Shown piece by piece: positions 8,811 through 19,904 of a DNA stretch of 64,000 bases. The stretch comes from Providencia rustigianii DSM 4541 (lineage in GTDB: Bacteria; Pseudomonadota; Gammaproteobacteria; Enterobacterales; Enterobacteriaceae): positions 63,018 to 127,017 of the forward strand of contig NZ_GG703822.1 of NCBI RefSeq assembly GCF_000156395.1. Direction: 5' to 3'. Positions within the stretch are counted from its first letter, which is position 1, and every line of letters begins with the position of its first letter. Made by a program: the position numbers and the translations under genes. Under the pieces are notes generated by a model. The model ran no database searches, was not told the DNA's origin, and was given only the letters and a program-made list of their open reading frames with translations.

Positions 8811-11800
8811 ATGCAAGTCAGCAGAAGGCAGTTCTTTAAGATCTGCGCTGGCGGTATGGCAGGTACAACGGCAGCGGCACTGGGTTTTATTCCAGCCACC
8901 GCACTAGCATCGACTCGCCAGTATAAATTACTGCGAGCGAAAGAGACCCGAAATACCTGTACCTACTGTTCTGTCGGCTGTGGGCTGTTAATGTACAGCC
9001 TCGGTGATGGCGCGAAAAATGCAAAAGAAAGTATTTTTCATATTGAAGGGGACCCGGATCATCCGGTAAACCGTGGCGCACTTTGTCCTAAAGGTGCAGG
9101 ATTAATCGACTTCATTCACAGTGAAAGTCGCCTGAAATATCCAGAAGTTCGCGAACCAGGCACTAACGAGTGGAAACGCATTTCTTGGAACGAAGCCTTT
9201 GACCGCATCGCCAAGTTAATGAAAGAAGATCGTGATGCTAACTTCATTAAACAGAATAAAGATGGTGTAACTGTCAACCGTTGGTTAACCACCGGTATGC
9301 TGTGTGCATCAGCGGCAAGTAATGAAACAGGTTTTGTAACCCAAAAATTTAGTCGCGCCCTCGGCATGCTTGCCGTGGATAACCAAGCGCGTGTCTGACA
9401 CGGACCAACGGTAGCAAGTCTTGCTCCAACATTTGGTCGCGGTGCGATGACCAACCACTGGGTTGACATTAAAAACGCAAACCTGGTTGTTGTTATGGGT
9501 GGTAATGCCGCAGAAGCGCATCCAGTTGGTTTCCGCTGGGCGATGGAAGCAAAAATCCATAATAAAGCCAAACTTATTGTTATCGATCCTCGCTTTACCC
9601 GTACTGCGGCTGTGGCGGATTTTTACACGCCTATCCGTTCTGGTACTGATATTGCGTTCCTGTCGGGTGTGATCAAATACTTACTAGATAACGAGAAAAT
9701 TCAACGTGAATACGTTGAGGCGTACACTAACGCCAGCTTAGTTATCCGTGAAGATTACGGTTTTGATGACGGTCTGTTCACAGGTTACGATGCTGAAAAA
9801 CGCCAATATGATAAGACCACGTGGAACTACGAGATGGATGAGAACGGCTTAGCGCTGCGCGATCCGACTCTGAAACACCCGCGTTGTGTCCTTAACTTAT
9901 TGAAAGAACACGTCAGCCGTTATACCCCAGAAGTGGTTAACAACATTTGCGGTACGCCAATCAAAGACTTCCTGCAAGTCTGTGAGTACCTTGCAGAAAC
10001 GAGTGCAAAAGACAAAACAGCGTCATTCTTGTATGCACTGGGTTGGACCCAACACACCGTTGGTGCGCAAAATATTCGTACTATGGCGATGATCCAGTTA
10101 CTGCTGGGTAACATGGGGATGTTAGGCGGTGGCGTTAACGCACTGCGTGGTCACTCCAATATCCAAGGCCTGACTGACCTAGGTTTGTTATCTCAAAGTT
10201 TGCCAGGTTATCTGACTTTGCCGTCAGAGAAACAAACTACGCTAGAAAGTTACTTAGCGGCCAATACGCCAAAAGCGACGGTAGCGGGACAAGTTAACTA
10301 CTGGAGTAACTACCCGAAATTCTTTGTCAGCATGATGAAGACTTTCTATGGTGACAAAGCGCAGAAAGAAAATAACTGGGGCTTTGACCTGTTACCTAAA
10401 TGGGATCAGGGTTACGACGTACTGCGTTATTTCGAAATGATGGATAAGGGCGAAGTTAATGGCTATATCTGCCAAGGCTTTAACCCATTAGCCTCATTCC
10501 CGAACAAGAACAAAGTCTCGAAGTCACTTTCTAAACTGAAATTCTTAATTACTATCGACCCGCTGAACACAGAAACTGCAAACTTCTGGCAAAACCATGG
10601 CGAAATGAATGATGTGAAACCGGAAGAGATCCAAACTACCGTGTTCCGTCTGCCATCTTGCTGCTTTGCTGAAGAAAATGGTTCAATTGTTAACTCAGCG
10701 CGTTGGTTACAGTGGCACTGGAAAGGTGCGGATGCCCCGGGCGAAGCTATCAGTGATGGTGAAATCCTGTCAGGTATCTATCATCGCCTGCGTCAACTGT
10801 ATGAAACCGAAGGCGGCGCAGCTCCTGAACAGGTGCTGAGCATGACTTGGAATTACTTCGATCGTGATAATCCAACACCGGAAGAAGTGGCTCAAGAAAG
10901 CAACGGTTATGCATTAGAAGACTTAAAAGATGCTGATGGCAATATCATCGTGAAAAAAGGCGAACTGCTTAGCTCGTTTGCTCAATTACGCGATGATGGT
11001 ACAACGGCGAGTGGTTGCTGGATTTTCGCCGGTAGCTGGACACCGAAAGGTAACCAAATGGCTAACCGTGATAACTCTGACCCAACGGGTCTGGGTAACA
11101 CATTAGGTTGGGCATGGGCATGGCCATTGAACCGCCGAGTTATTTATAACCGTGCATCTGCTGACCCAATGGGTAAACCATGGGATCCGAAGCGCCAAAT
11201 TCTTGAATGGAATGGTAGCAAGTGGGTGGGAATGGATATTCCTGACTACAGCAATGCGGCGCCGGGTAGTGGTGTAGGTCCATTTATCATGCAGCCTGAA
11301 GGTATGGGTCGTTTGTTTGCTCTGGATAAAATGGCGGAAGGTCCATTCCCTGAGCATTACGAACCAATCGAAACGCCGCTGGATACTAACCCTCTGCATC
11401 CAAGCGTGGTGTCAAACCCTGCGGCTCGTGTGTTTAAAGATGACTGGGCGCAAATGGGTAAAGCGACAGAGTTCCCATACGTGGGTACTACTTATCGTTT
11501 GACCGAGCATTTCCACTACTGGACCAAGCATGCACTGTTAAATGCCATTATTCAGCCGCAGCAGTTCATCGAAATCGGTGAGCGTTTAGCGAAAGAGAAA
11601 GGCATCGAGCAGGGCGACACGGTTAAAGTGAGCTCTAAACGGGGTTACATCAAAGCGAAAGCCGTTGTCACGAAACGTATTCAGACGCTGAAGGTGCATG
11701 GTAAAGATATCGATACTATCGGTATTCCAATTCACTGGGGCTTTGAAGGTTTAGCAGTTAAAGGCTTTCTTACCAATACGCTAACGCCATACGTGGGTGA

Positions 11801-11858
11801 TGCGAATACTCAGACGCCGGAATTTAAATCATTCCTTGTCAATGTGGAAAAGGTGTAA
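8811..11858 (+). CDS. fdoG: Formate dehydrogenase-O catalytic subunit (selenoprotein)
   Basis: The alpha subunit oxidises formate at a molybdenum centre facing the periplasm. It begins MQVSRRQFFKICAGG, a twin-arginine signal, followed by the [4Fe-4S] motif CTYCSVGC. The frame is interrupted by TGA at 9396-9398, codon 196, and continues in frame with HGPTVASLAPTFGRG exactly as in E. coli FdoG, where this codon is selenocysteine. The total is 1015 residues (E. coli 1016). A SECIS hairpin directly follows. Start ATG 8811 has a GAGGAGA ribosome binding site; the ORF extends upstream without conservation. First gene of fdoGHI. The neighbourhood (fdhD, fdhE) argues for FDH-O rather than FDH-N. Confidence 0.96.
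9396..9438 (+). promoter_or_regulatory. SECIS element for selenocysteine insertion in fdoG
   Basis: After the UGA, a lower stem GACCAA/TTGGTC (9403-9408 with 9433-9438) supports an upper stem GG-T-AGCA/TGCTCC (9410-9416 with 9422-9427) with a bulged U and apical loop AGUCU. The bulged U and GU-containing loop are what SelB recognises in bacterial SECIS elements. The element lies inside coding sequence. Confidence 0.85.
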
Positions 11859-11869
11859 GGAGATAAATT

Positions 11870-12814
11870 ATGTCAATGCAATCACAGGACATTATTCGTC
11901 GCTCTGCCACCAATTCCCTGACTCCCGCACCTCAGGTGCGGGATTATAAGGAAGAAGTTGCAAAGCTAATCGACGTCACAACCTGTATTGGCTGTAAAGC
12001 TTGTCAGGTTGCGTGTTCCGAATGGAACGATATTCGCGACAAAATCGGTACTAACGTTGGGGTGTATGATAACCCGACGGATTTAACCGCCAAGTCATGG
12101 ACAGTTATGCGTTTCTCTGAAGTTGAAGAGAACGATAGATTTGAATGGCTGATTCGTAAAGATGGCTGTATGCACTGTGCTGATCCTGGCTGCCTGAAAG
12201 CATGTCCAGCAGAAGGCGCAATCGTTCAGTACAAAAATGGTATCGTTGATTTCCAATCAGAACACTGTATTGGTTGTGGTTACTGTATCGCGGGTTGCCC
12301 GTTCGACGTACCACGTATCAACAAGGACGATAACCGTGCATACAAATGTACGCTGTGTGTTGACCGTGTTGAAGTGGGTCAAGAACCTGCGTGTGTGAAA
12401 ACATGCCCAACAGGTGCGATTCACTTTGGTAGCAAAGAAGACATGATAAACATGGCAGGTGACCGTGTTGAAGAGCTGAAAACTCGCGGTTACGCAAACG
12501 CAGGTTTATACGATCCTGAAGGTGTGGGCGGTACGCACGTTATGTACGTTTTACACCATGCGGATAAACCTCAGCTGTATCATGGGCTACCAGAAAATCC
12601 GACCATCAGCCCAACAGTCACCTTCTGGAAAGGTATCTGGAAGCCGATGGCAGCGGTTGGTTTTGCTGCAACATTTGCGGCGGCCATCTTCCACTATGTG
12701 GGTATTGGTCCGAACCGCGTCTCCAAAAAAGATGAAGAAGAAGCTTTAGAAGATTTGCATAACGCAACGTCATCTGACTCTTCAAAATCAAAAGAAGGGG
12801 AGGATCAGAAATGA
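11870..12814 (+). CDS. fdoH: Formate dehydrogenase-O iron-sulfur subunit
   Basis: The beta subunit passes electrons from FdoG to the membrane cytochrome through four [4Fe-4S] clusters. Cysteine clusters are visible in [37 protein letters not shown] and CTLCVDR...CVKTCP. A C-terminal transmembrane helix (about residues 260-280, [20 protein letters not shown]) anchors it. At 314 residues it is longer than E. coli FdoH (300) because of an acidic and serine-rich tail. ATG 11870 follows AAGGAGA. It overlaps fdoI by ATGA. Confidence 0.95.
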   Translation: MSMQSQDIIRRSATNSLTPAPQVRDYKEEVAKLIDVTTCIGCKACQVACSEWNDIRDKIGTNVGVYDNPTDLTAKSWTVMRFSEVEENDRFEWLIRKDGCMHCADPGCLKACPAEGAIVQYKNGIVDFQSEHCIGCGYCIAGCPFDVPRINKDDNRAYKCTLCVDRVEVGQEPACVKTCPTGAIHFGSKEDMINMAGDRVEELKTRGYANAGLYDPEGVGGTHVMYVLHHADKPQLYHGLPENPTISPTVTFWKGIWKPMAAVGFAATFAAAIFHYVGIGPNRVSKKDEEEALEDLHNATSSDSSKSKEGEDQK

Positions 12815-13467
12815 TGCCAGATGATAATGACAAAATTATTCGTCATAAGCCGATTGAAAGGATCAATCATTGGGCGGTTGTGATTTGCTTCTTGTTCACT
12901 GCTATCAGCGGATTGGGCTTTTTCTTCCCATCCTTGAACTGGTTCATGAACATTTTAGGCACACCACAATTGTCTCGAATTTTGCATCCCTTCGTGGGCA
13001 CGGCGATGTTCTTGCTATTCGTCTTCATGTTCTTCCGTTATTTCCACCATAACTTCATCAATAAAGATGATATTAAGTGGGCAAAAAATATCGGTAAAGT
13101 ACTGAAAAACGAAGAAGCTGGCGACGTTGGTCAATATAACCTCGGTCAAAAAGGGGTGTATTGGGTTGTCACTATCTGCTTATTGGCTTTGGTCGTGAGC
13201 GGCGTGATTATGTGGCGTCCATTCTTTGCTGATTATTTCCCAATTCCAGTGTACCGTGCAGCGATTATCATTCACTCACTGTCGGCGATTGGTTTGATTC
13301 TGATGATTATCGTACATGCCTATGCGGCAATCTGGGTGAAAGGCTCAGTTCGTGCGATGGTGGAAGGATGGGTAACCCGTGGTTGGGCGAGAAAGCACCA
13401 CCCACGTTGGTACCGTGAAATTGTTGCCAAAGAGAAACAGCAGCAAGAGCAGCAAGATAAAAACTAA
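12811..13467 (+). CDS. fdoI: Formate dehydrogenase-O cytochrome b556 subunit
   Basis: The gamma subunit is a 218-residue, four-helix membrane protein with haem b that hands electrons to quinone. It shows [45 protein letters not shown] and [18 protein letters not shown], with the haem-ligand histidines of the family. The C-terminus ends in a glutamine-rich tail. ATG 12811 overlaps the fdoH stop; ATG 12814 is also possible. The operon ends at the terminator that follows. Confidence 0.95.
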   Translation: MMPDDNDKIIRHKPIERINHWAVVICFLFTAISGLGFFFPSLNWFMNILGTPQLSRILHPFVGTAMFLLFVFMFFRYFHHNFINKDDIKWAKNIGKVLKNEEAGDVGQYNLGQKGVYWVVTICLLALVVSGVIMWRPFFADYFPIPVYRAAIIIHSLSAIGLILMIIVHAYAAIWVKGSVRAMVEGWVTRGWARKHHPRWYREIVAKEKQQQEQQDKN

Positions 13468-13490
13468 GCGTTTTTGTTTTGACGAATCAA

Positions 13491-13517
13491 GCCCACAACA
13501 TTGTTTGTGGGCTTTTT
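13491..13517 (+). terminator. Rho-independent terminator of fdoGHI
   Basis: GCCCACAA and TTTGTGGGC pair across a CATTG loop, followed by TTTTT. It separates fdoGHI from fdhE, so fdhE-selA-selB should have its own promoter. Confidence 0.85.
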
Positions 13518-13863
13518 ACATTTTTGGCTAGAGGATATTTGCATTTTGTGCACAAAATCCTAACAAGCCAATGATAGATTGATTTCCTTCGGGTTACTGA
13601 TGTTAAATGTTTAGTATTCTCATGCGCTAAAATGGAGTGATGAGAATAGATTTTAGATCAAATAGAACAGCCACAAAGCGGCTTTGTTATCACAATATCT
13701 ACCCGTAAGCACCCTACCTCGAATAATCGAGTCCAGCGGTAGCCTATCAGGCGCTTTTGTTTTATTCTGACCGCTGATTATGTCTATTCTTTACCACTTT
13801 CGGGAAAATGTGACACGTCGGTTTCTCGAACTAGGTTATAAAAAATATAAAAGAGAGAGAGCA
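13518..13863 (+). other. Palindrome-rich region before fdhE
   Basis: No gene is supported here. It contains a perfect 16-bp palindrome ATTTTGTGCACAAAAT (13543-13558), ACAAAGC-G-GCTTTGT (13673-13687), a hairpin CTCGA-ATAA-TCGAG (13718-13731), and CAGCGGT/ACCGCTG (13734-13740 with 13770-13776) enclosing GCCT-ATC-AGGC (13742-13752). The fdhE frame is open back to 13780, but those 28 codons are not conserved. No convincing sigma70 promoter was found. Confidence 0.5.
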
Positions 13864-14799
13864 ATGGGTATTCGTATCGTCCCTAAAGAAGAATTAGGTC
13901 AAGAAAGATTGAAAGAAAAAGGAATTGGGTTTATTCCACCTGTTCTGTTCCCGAATTTAAAAAACCTTTATCAACGTCGCGCGGAACGATTAAAAGAACT
14001 TGGCGTGGGTGAACATCCTTTTGCAGATTATCTGAATTTTGCTGCGGAAGTGGCAACGGCACAAAATAATGCGCAGCATGACAACCCATTAGAAATGGAC
14101 ATGGCTGAAGTACTGGCGCGTTCAACCGTAACGAATACGCCACCGTTAGATGCAAAAACATTTCCTCGTACGAATCATTGGCACAAATTATTAAGCTCGA
14201 TCATCGCAGAGTTAATGCCAATCGTCCCTGACTCAGTGCGTACAGCATTAGAAAATCTAGAAAAAGCCTCTGAATCTGAATTGGAAGAGATGGCAACGGC
14301 GTTGCTAAATGAACATTTTGAAAAAGTCCCAGCAGACAAATCAATGTTTATTTGGGCGGCATTATCGGTTTATTGGGCACAAATGGCAGCAAACATTCCG
14401 GGTAAAGCCCGTGCTGAACATGGTGACCATCGTCATTTTTGCCCAGTATGTAACAGCATGCCGGTCTCTAGTATTGTTCAAATTGGTTCTAGCCAAGGCT
14501 TACGTTATTTACACTGCACCTTGTGTGAAACCGAGTGGCATATGGTACGTGTGAAATGCAGTAACTGCGAGCAAACTCGTGACCTCAATTATTGGTCATT
14601 AGATGATGAAAATGCAGCAGTAAAAGCAGAAAGTTGTGGCGATTGTGGCAGCTATCTTAAAGTGCTATACCAAGAAAAAGAGTCTAAAGTTGAACCGGTC
14701 GCCGATGATTTAGCGTCGATTATTTTAGATGCACGTATGGAAGAAGAAGGTTTTGCTCGTAGCAGCATTAACCCATTTTTGTTTCCCGGCGAAAAATAA
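13864..14799 (+). CDS. fdhE: Formate dehydrogenase accessory protein FdhE
   Basis: FdhE is a cytoplasmic rubredoxin-like zinc/iron protein that binds the formate dehydrogenase catalytic subunit and is needed for active enzyme. The 311 residues (E. coli 309) carry four CxxC pairs: CPVC, CTLC, CSNC and CGDC. The end [12 protein letters not shown] is conserved. I chose ATG 13864 ([13 protein letters not shown]), preceded by AGAGAGAG, because the E. coli protein begins at the same place. selA starts 37 bp later. Confidence 0.95.
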   Translation: MGIRIVPKEELGQERLKEKGIGFIPPVLFPNLKNLYQRRAERLKELGVGEHPFADYLNFAAEVATAQNNAQHDNPLEMDMAEVLARSTVTNTPPLDAKTFPRTNHWHKLLSSIIAELMPIVPDSVRTALENLEKASESELEEMATALLNEHFEKVPADKSMFIWAALSVYWAQMAANIPGKARAEHGDHRHFCPVCNSMPVSSIVQIGSSQGLRYLHCTLCETEWHMVRVKCSNCEQTRDLNYWSLDDENAAVKAESCGDCGSYLKVLYQEKESKVEPVADDLASIILDARMEEEGFARSSINPFLFPGEK

Positions 14800-14836
14800 T
14801 CGACCGGTAACAGAGTAAGCAAAGAGAGTAGAGACT

Positions 14837-16222
14837 ATGGCTGAACCGACTTTGTATCGCCAACTTCCCGCTATCGATAAGTTACTGCAATTCGATGAAG
14901 CCCAAATTTTGGTCGAGCAGTCGAGTCTGCACTGGGTAACGGAATGTTTGCGTGAAATGCAGGCACAAGCTCGAACTTGTATTGCGGATGAAGGGCGATT
15001 ACCGGATTGGCATAATGACTGGTTAGCCGAATTATCCAGACGACATCATGCATTCGGACAAAGCGCATTAAAAAATGTATTCAATTTAACGGGTACAGTT
15101 TTGCATACCAATCTGGGGCGTTCTGTCATGTCCAAATCGGCGATTACTGCCGTGGCGCAGGTCATGAGTTCCCCCGTGACGTTAGAATACTCTCTGGATG
15201 GCGCAATGCGCGGACATCGTGACCGTGCGATTGCTGACTTACTCTGTCAACTGACGGGAGCGGAAGATGCGTGTATTGTGAATAACAATGCTGCCGCTGT
15301 TCTACTCTTACTCGCGACCGTCGCACCAAATCAGCAAGTGATTGTCTCCCGCGGTGAGTTAGTCGAAATTGGTGGGGCTTTTCGTGTGCCGGATGTGATG
15401 GAGCAAGCGGGATGCCAGTTAGTCGAAGTTGGTACCACTAACCGTACTCATTTGCGGGATTATGAAAAAGCCATTAATGAGGATACGGCCTTATTAATGA
15501 AGGTTCATACCAGTAACTACAGCATTGAAGGCTTTACCGCCGAAGTGGATGGTGAAGCGCTGGCGGAGCTGGGTAAAAAGTACCAATTACCGACAGCCAT
15601 TGATTTAGGCAGCGGCTCGATGATCGACATGACCGCTTACGGTCTGCCTGCGGAGCCTATGCCGCAAACTTACTTATCACAAGGTATTGATTTAGTTTCC
15701 ATTTCTGGAGATAAGCTTCTCGGAGGTCCCCAAGCAGGGATTATTTTAGGGAAGAAAAAATGGATTGATGCCATTCAAAAACACCCTCTAAAGCGCGCTT
15801 TACGTGTAGATAAAATGATCCTAGCTGCGCTGGAAGCGACGCTAAAACTCTATTTAACGCCTGAAAAATTAACCACAGAATTACCGACCTTGCGTTGGTT
15901 AACGCGATCTCCAGAAGAGATCAGGCGCAGTGCCGAAAACATTTTAGTCAAAATGCAGGCTTACTACGGTGATCATTTCATTGTTGAAGTCGAATCTTGC
16001 TTATCTCAAATTGGAAGCGGTTCATTACCTATTGACCGATTACCAAGCTATGCCATTACGTTCGCACCTTTAGACGGTAAAGGGGGGGGATTGGAACGCC
16101 TAGCGGCACGCTGGCGCCAGTTACCTCAGCCTGTGATTGGCCGTTTGAAAGAAGGCAAACTGTGGCTAGACCTACGTTGTCTCGATGATGAACATGGATT
16201 AGTACAGGCTTTATTGTCATGA
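14837..16222 (+). CDS. selA: L-seryl-tRNA(Sec) selenium transferase
   Basis: SelA is a PLP enzyme that converts seryl-tRNA(Sec) to selenocysteyl-tRNA(Sec) using selenophosphate. The 461 residues (E. coli 463) include the PLP lysine Lys293 in [12 protein letters not shown] and the conserved [14 protein letters not shown]. Its last bases overlap the selB start by four nucleotides (ATGA). Together with selB it supplies the factors needed for the UGA codon in nearby fdoG. selC and selD are not in the window. Confidence 0.96.
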   Translation: MAEPTLYRQLPAIDKLLQFDEAQILVEQSSLHWVTECLREMQAQARTCIADEGRLPDWHNDWLAELSRRHHAFGQSALKNVFNLTGTVLHTNLGRSVMSKSAITAVAQVMSSPVTLEYSLDGAMRGHRDRAIADLLCQLTGAEDACIVNNNAAAVLLLLATVAPNQQVIVSRGELVEIGGAFRVPDVMEQAGCQLVEVGTTNRTHLRDYEKAINEDTALLMKVHTSNYSIEGFTAEVDGEALAELGKKYQLPTAIDLGSGSMIDMTAYGLPAEPMPQTYLSQGIDLVSISGDKLLGGPQAGIILGKKKWIDAIQKHPLKRALRVDKMILAALEATLKLYLTPEKLTTELPTLRWLTRSPEEIRRSAENILVKMQAYYGDHFIVEVESCLSQIGSGSLPIDRLPSYAITFAPLDGKGGGLERLAARWRQLPQPVIGRLKEGKLWLDLRCLDDEHGLVQALLS

Positions 16223-18087
16223 TTTTCGCAACTGCTGGCCATGTTGACCATGGCAAAACCTCCCTTATTCAGGCCATTACGGGTGTGAATACCGCACACC
16301 TTCCTGAAGAAAAAAAACGTGGAATGACGATTGACCTCGGCTATGCGTATTGGCCGCAGTCAGATGGTAGCTCCATCGGTTTTATTGATGTTCCTGGGCA
16401 CGAAAAATTCCTCGCGAATATGTTGGCGGGTATCGGTGGGATCAATCATGCTTTGCTGGTGGTGGCTTGTGATGATGGCGTAATGGCACAAACCCTTGAG
16501 CATCTTGCAATTTTAAGACTTGCAGGTTGCCAAAATATCAGTGTGATCTTCACCAAAGCAGATAGGGTGGATACGGCACGGATAGACGAGGTGACTCAAC
16601 AAATTCAGTCCGAATTACGTCGCCAAGGTTGGACAGAGTCGGCGTTATTTATTACGTCTGCCAATAGTGGGCTGGGTATTGCTGCTTTGCGCCACTATCT
16701 TCAACAACTTCACCAGCAACAAGACAATCAGGTTAATCTCCAACATCGTTTCCGTTTAGCCATTGACCGTATTTTCCATGTTAAAGGTGCAGGGGTTGTG
16801 GTGACCGGAACGGCGTTAGCGGGTCGGGTTAATATCGGTGAATCATTGTGGGTGACTGGCGCTGAGACTCCCGTCAGAGTCAGAGGAATTCATCGCCAAA
16901 ATCAAGTGGCAGAGTTTGCTCAGGCTGGTGACCGAGTTGCACTAAATTTAACGGGTAATATTGATAAAGAATCGATCACGCGGGGAGATTGGCTGCTTGC
17001 CGAACAACCTGCGTTTGTTGCAACTCGTGTGATTGTGGAATTGGAATGTGACTTACCGATAAAACATTGGCAACCTGTGCATTTATACCATGGCGCAAGC
17101 CATATCACAGGGCGAGTTTCGTTATTGACAGAGTCTGGTGAAACCCCTGTCCTTGCCGAGTTAATCTTAGATACACCGCTCTGGCTGGTGGATAATGACC
17201 GATTAATTATTCGTGATATTAGCGCTCGACAAACGTTAGCGGGAGCAAGAGTGATCCGCTTAGTTTCTCCACGAAGAGGAAAGAGACAGCCTGAATTCCT
17301 CGATTGGTTGGCGCATTTGTGTTCAGCGAATGATGAACTTACTCAGCTTAATCTGCAATTACCCAGCGGTGAGCTAGACTTAAACAGTTATCGTTGGGCG
17401 CGTCAGTTAACATCGGCGGCACTTGAAAGTTTATTGGCTCAGGTCAATGTAGTTCGAGTGGGCGATGTTGTCTTATCGGAATTCAAAGCGCAGATTGCAA
17501 AAGACAAGCTAACTCAATCTCTTGAAAGTTTTAATGAAGTTCATAGTGACCAAATCGGTGTCGGTAAGGCTCGCTTAAAACGTATGGCTTTACCAACGAT
17601 GAGTGAGCCTTTGGTTTTCAAACTGATTAATGATTTGATTACTGATGGAACCATCAAGCAAACCCGTGGTTGGCTGCATATGCCACAACATGGATTAGTA
17701 TTTGATGCCCAGCAGCAGCAAATTTGGCAGCAAATTGAAGGGCTGTTTACGACGCCAGAAGCCTGGTGGGTTCGCGATATCGCAATAGAAATCGGTCAGG
17801 ATGAAGATACTACGCGTCGAACATTGAAAAAAGCGGCTCAGATGGGACTGATTGTTGCGATTGTACGTGACCGCTATTATAGCAGCGAACAAATTCGCCA
17901 ATTTGCTGCATTAATTCTGCGCTATTGTGCCGAACATGATGCTATTTTTGCAGCAGATTTCCGTAATGAATTAGGGATCGGCCGTAAATTAGCGATTCAA
18001 ATTCTAGAGTTTTTTGATAAAAGTGGATTTACTCGACGTAAAGAGGATGGTCATTATTTACGAGACAAAGGCATTTTTGTTGAGTAA
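16219..18087 (+). CDS. selB: Selenocysteine-specific elongation factor SelB
   Basis: SelB is an EF-Tu-like GTPase that carries Sec-tRNA to the ribosome and binds the SECIS hairpin through C-terminal winged-helix domains. The 622 residues (E. coli 614) begin [20 protein letters not shown], the P-loop, with DVPGHEKFL and the NKxD-type FTKADR following. The last 200 residues form the winged-helix repeats ending [11 protein letters not shown]. It is translationally coupled to selA. Confidence 0.96.
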   Translation: MIFATAGHVDHGKTSLIQAITGVNTAHLPEEKKRGMTIDLGYAYWPQSDGSSIGFIDVPGHEKFLANMLAGIGGINHALLVVACDDGVMAQTLEHLAILRLAGCQNISVIFTKADRVDTARIDEVTQQIQSELRRQGWTESALFITSANSGLGIAALRHYLQQLHQQQDNQVNLQHRFRLAIDRIFHVKGAGVVVTGTALAGRVNIGESLWVTGAETPVRVRGIHRQNQVAEFAQAGDRVALNLTGNIDKESITRGDWLLAEQPAFVATRVIVELECDLPIKHWQPVHLYHGASHITGRVSLLTESGETPVLAELILDTPLWLVDNDRLIIRDISARQTLAGARVIRLVSPRRGKRQPEFLDWLAHLCSANDELTQLNLQLPSGELDLNSYRWARQLTSAALESLLAQVNVVRVGDVVLSEFKAQIAKDKLTQSLESFNEVHSDQIGVGKARLKRMALPTMSEPLVFKLINDLITDGTIKQTRGWLHMPQHGLVFDAQQQQIWQQIEGLFTTPEAWWVRDIAIEIGQDEDTTRRTLKKAAQMGLIVAIVRDRYYSSEQIRQFAALILRYCAEHDAIFAADFRNELGIGRKLAIQILEFFDKSGFTRRKEDGHYLRDKGIFVE

Positions 18088-18112
18088 ATTGTGTGGTTTC
18101 CCCCAGTATAAT
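18085..18112 (+). promoter_or_regulatory. Possible promoter of the 18181 gene
   Basis: TATAAT at 18107-18112 is perfect. The best -35, TAAATT at 18085-18090, is weak and overlaps the selB stop; the spacing is 16 bp. Confidence 0.4.
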
Positions 18113-18180
18113 ACCGCCAGTTTTTATCAACCCTAACGTTATCCAACTTAGTACATCACATTGGAATTTTGGTAAGTCGA

Positions 18181-19839
18181 ATGAATAAAAAGATCATTGC
18201 GAGTATTTATCTGGCGCTCATTTTTATAGGCTCCCTTTTTCTTGTTTTTGAAAAAAGTAGCGTAATATATCCAGCGCTGATTTCCGTCAGTGTCTTCGCC
18301 ATCATCTTTGGTGTCTTATTCACCCTGACAGCTCGCTGGCTATTCTCCGTGATTGTAACCAGTACACTATTTATCATTATCAAAATATTTAATCAGTTAA
18401 AAGTTCATTATTACAAAGAGCAGCTTTTTTTCACTGATATTAATTTGATGACCGATACCTCCAACTTGGGCACTTTAGGTCACTATTGGTTAGCGGGTTT
18501 GGCGGTAATCGGGTTATTTATCGTTTTAATTATTAACGGAATCATTAGTTGGCGTTTATCCACACCGTGCAAACGATGGATTTCTCGGGTAGTGAGTATA
18601 CTCATGGTGGTTGCGGGTTATTTTGGCGCCGATTGGGCCAGTGCTCATTATTACGATCGATGGTCTCAAACGTTGCCAAAAGGGCGTGGTACGGTCACTA
18701 ACTTAGTGATGTCGGCAAATAATGCCAAATATAAATCCCCTCATTTTGTCGGTGACTCAAGCTATTTTGAGAAAAAAGCGGCGGATGTGGTTCTTAACAA
18801 TCAAGGCGAATCAGAAAAGCCAGATATCGTTCTGTTACTGCAAGAATCCTCTGTTGATCCCAAAGTCTATGATTTACCTGAAGGCGTTAAATTGCCGGAA
18901 TTATTTATGTTCCAGCAAGATGCAAACGTTGTTGCACATAGCCCAATGCGTGTTCAAACCTTTGGTGGGGGAACGTGGTTATCTGAGTTTTCTGCATTAA
19001 CGGGTTTAAACAGTGATGACTTTGGCTCACAAAAAAGCGGTGTTTTCTATTTTGTTGTCGACCATTTAAACCACGGTTTGTTTAAAGAGATGAAAGCCAA
19101 CGGTTATTATACCGTGGTACTGACACCCTTTAATAAAGGGGCATATCACTCTGGACATGCTTATGAAACCCTCGGTGTAGACCGCATTATCCAACCTCAA
19201 GAGTTGGGGTATCCGGGTAAATTACAAGATAATTTATGGACGATCAGCACAGAAGATATGCTGAAGTACGTGAAAGAAATTTTGGAGAAAGAAACAGATA
19301 AGCCCGTGTTTATTTTCTCGTTAACCATGTATGAGCACGGCCCTTATAAAGAGGGGCACAGTGATGATTATGGCATCAAAGATAAATTAGACAATAAAGA
19401 GGCTGCGGGTGAATTTAGCCATTATATGGAGAAAATCGTTCACTCAGATGCCTCTATCCGTGATTTTGTCTCCTTCATGGAAAAACGCCAGCGTCCGCTG
19501 ATGTTCTTATATTTTGGGGATCACCAACCGGGAATTAGCTTAAACCAGTATAAATCGACATTCCCGACGCCAGCTTATCTTACGCAGTTTACTCTCAGGG
19601 ATAATCTTAAAGCTGCCACACCAATTAACGTGGGTGAGTTAACCGATATCTCTTTCCTTGGTGGCATTTTATTAGAGCGGGCAAACCTGAAAATTTCGCC
19701 ATTTTATGAAGCGAACATTAAAATGCGTCACTTATGTGATGGTAAACTGAATGACTGTGAAGATAAGCAGTTATTGGATGGTTATCGCCATTATATTTAC
19801 AACGTATTAAATGTTGCCAACAAAGATGCGGCAAAGTAG
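18181..19839 (+). CDS. Membrane sulfatase-fold transferase, LTA synthase/OpgB-like
   Basis: A 552-residue inner-membrane protein with four to five N-terminal helices (to about residue 150) followed by a periplasmic alkaline-phosphatase-fold domain of the LtaS/OpgB type. Candidate catalytic and metal residues are Glu222 (LQESS), Thr265 as nucleophile in FGGGTWLSEF, and Asp447-His448 in YFGDHQPG. Family members transfer phosphoglycerol or phosphoethanolamine from phospholipid to surface glycans. The acceptor cannot be told from sequence; lipopolysaccharide or osmoregulated glucan are possible. ATG 18181 is preferred over TTG 18169. The uge and ugd genes follow in the same direction. Confidence 0.8.
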   Translation: MNKKIIASIYLALIFIGSLFLVFEKSSVIYPALISVSVFAIIFGVLFTLTARWLFSVIVTSTLFIIIKIFNQLKVHYYKEQLFFTDINLMTDTSNLGTLGHYWLAGLAVIGLFIVLIINGIISWRLSTPCKRWISRVVSILMVVAGYFGADWASAHYYDRWSQTLPKGRGTVTNLVMSANNAKYKSPHFVGDSSYFEKKAADVVLNNQGESEKPDIVLLLQESSVDPKVYDLPEGVKLPELFMFQQDANVVAHSPMRVQTFGGGTWLSEFSALTGLNSDDFGSQKSGVFYFVVDHLNHGLFKEMKANGYYTVVLTPFNKGAYHSGHAYETLGVDRIIQPQELGYPGKLQDNLWTISTEDMLKYVKEILEKETDKPVFIFSLTMYEHGPYKEGHSDDYGIKDKLDNKEAAGEFSHYMEKIVHSDASIRDFVSFMEKRQRPLMFLYFGDHQPGISLNQYKSTFPTPAYLTQFTLRDNLKAATPINVGELTDISFLGGILLERANLKISPFYEANIKMRHLCDGKLNDCEDKQLLDGYRHYIYNVLNVANKDAAK

Positions 19840-19904
19840 TCATGCATAAATAATGCTAGAATGCGGATAAGCCACAACTTGATTAACGCAAGAAGATAAC
19901 GAAT

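Noticed and set aside
9116-9571. 151-codon minus-strand ORF inside fdoG
   Set aside because: It is antisense to fdoG across the Sec codon; an antisense shadow without a start signal.
8811-11858. fdoG as a pseudogene split by a stop codon
   Set aside because: The TGA is at codon 196, the known selenocysteine position, a SECIS hairpin follows at once, and the frame continues with full conservation.
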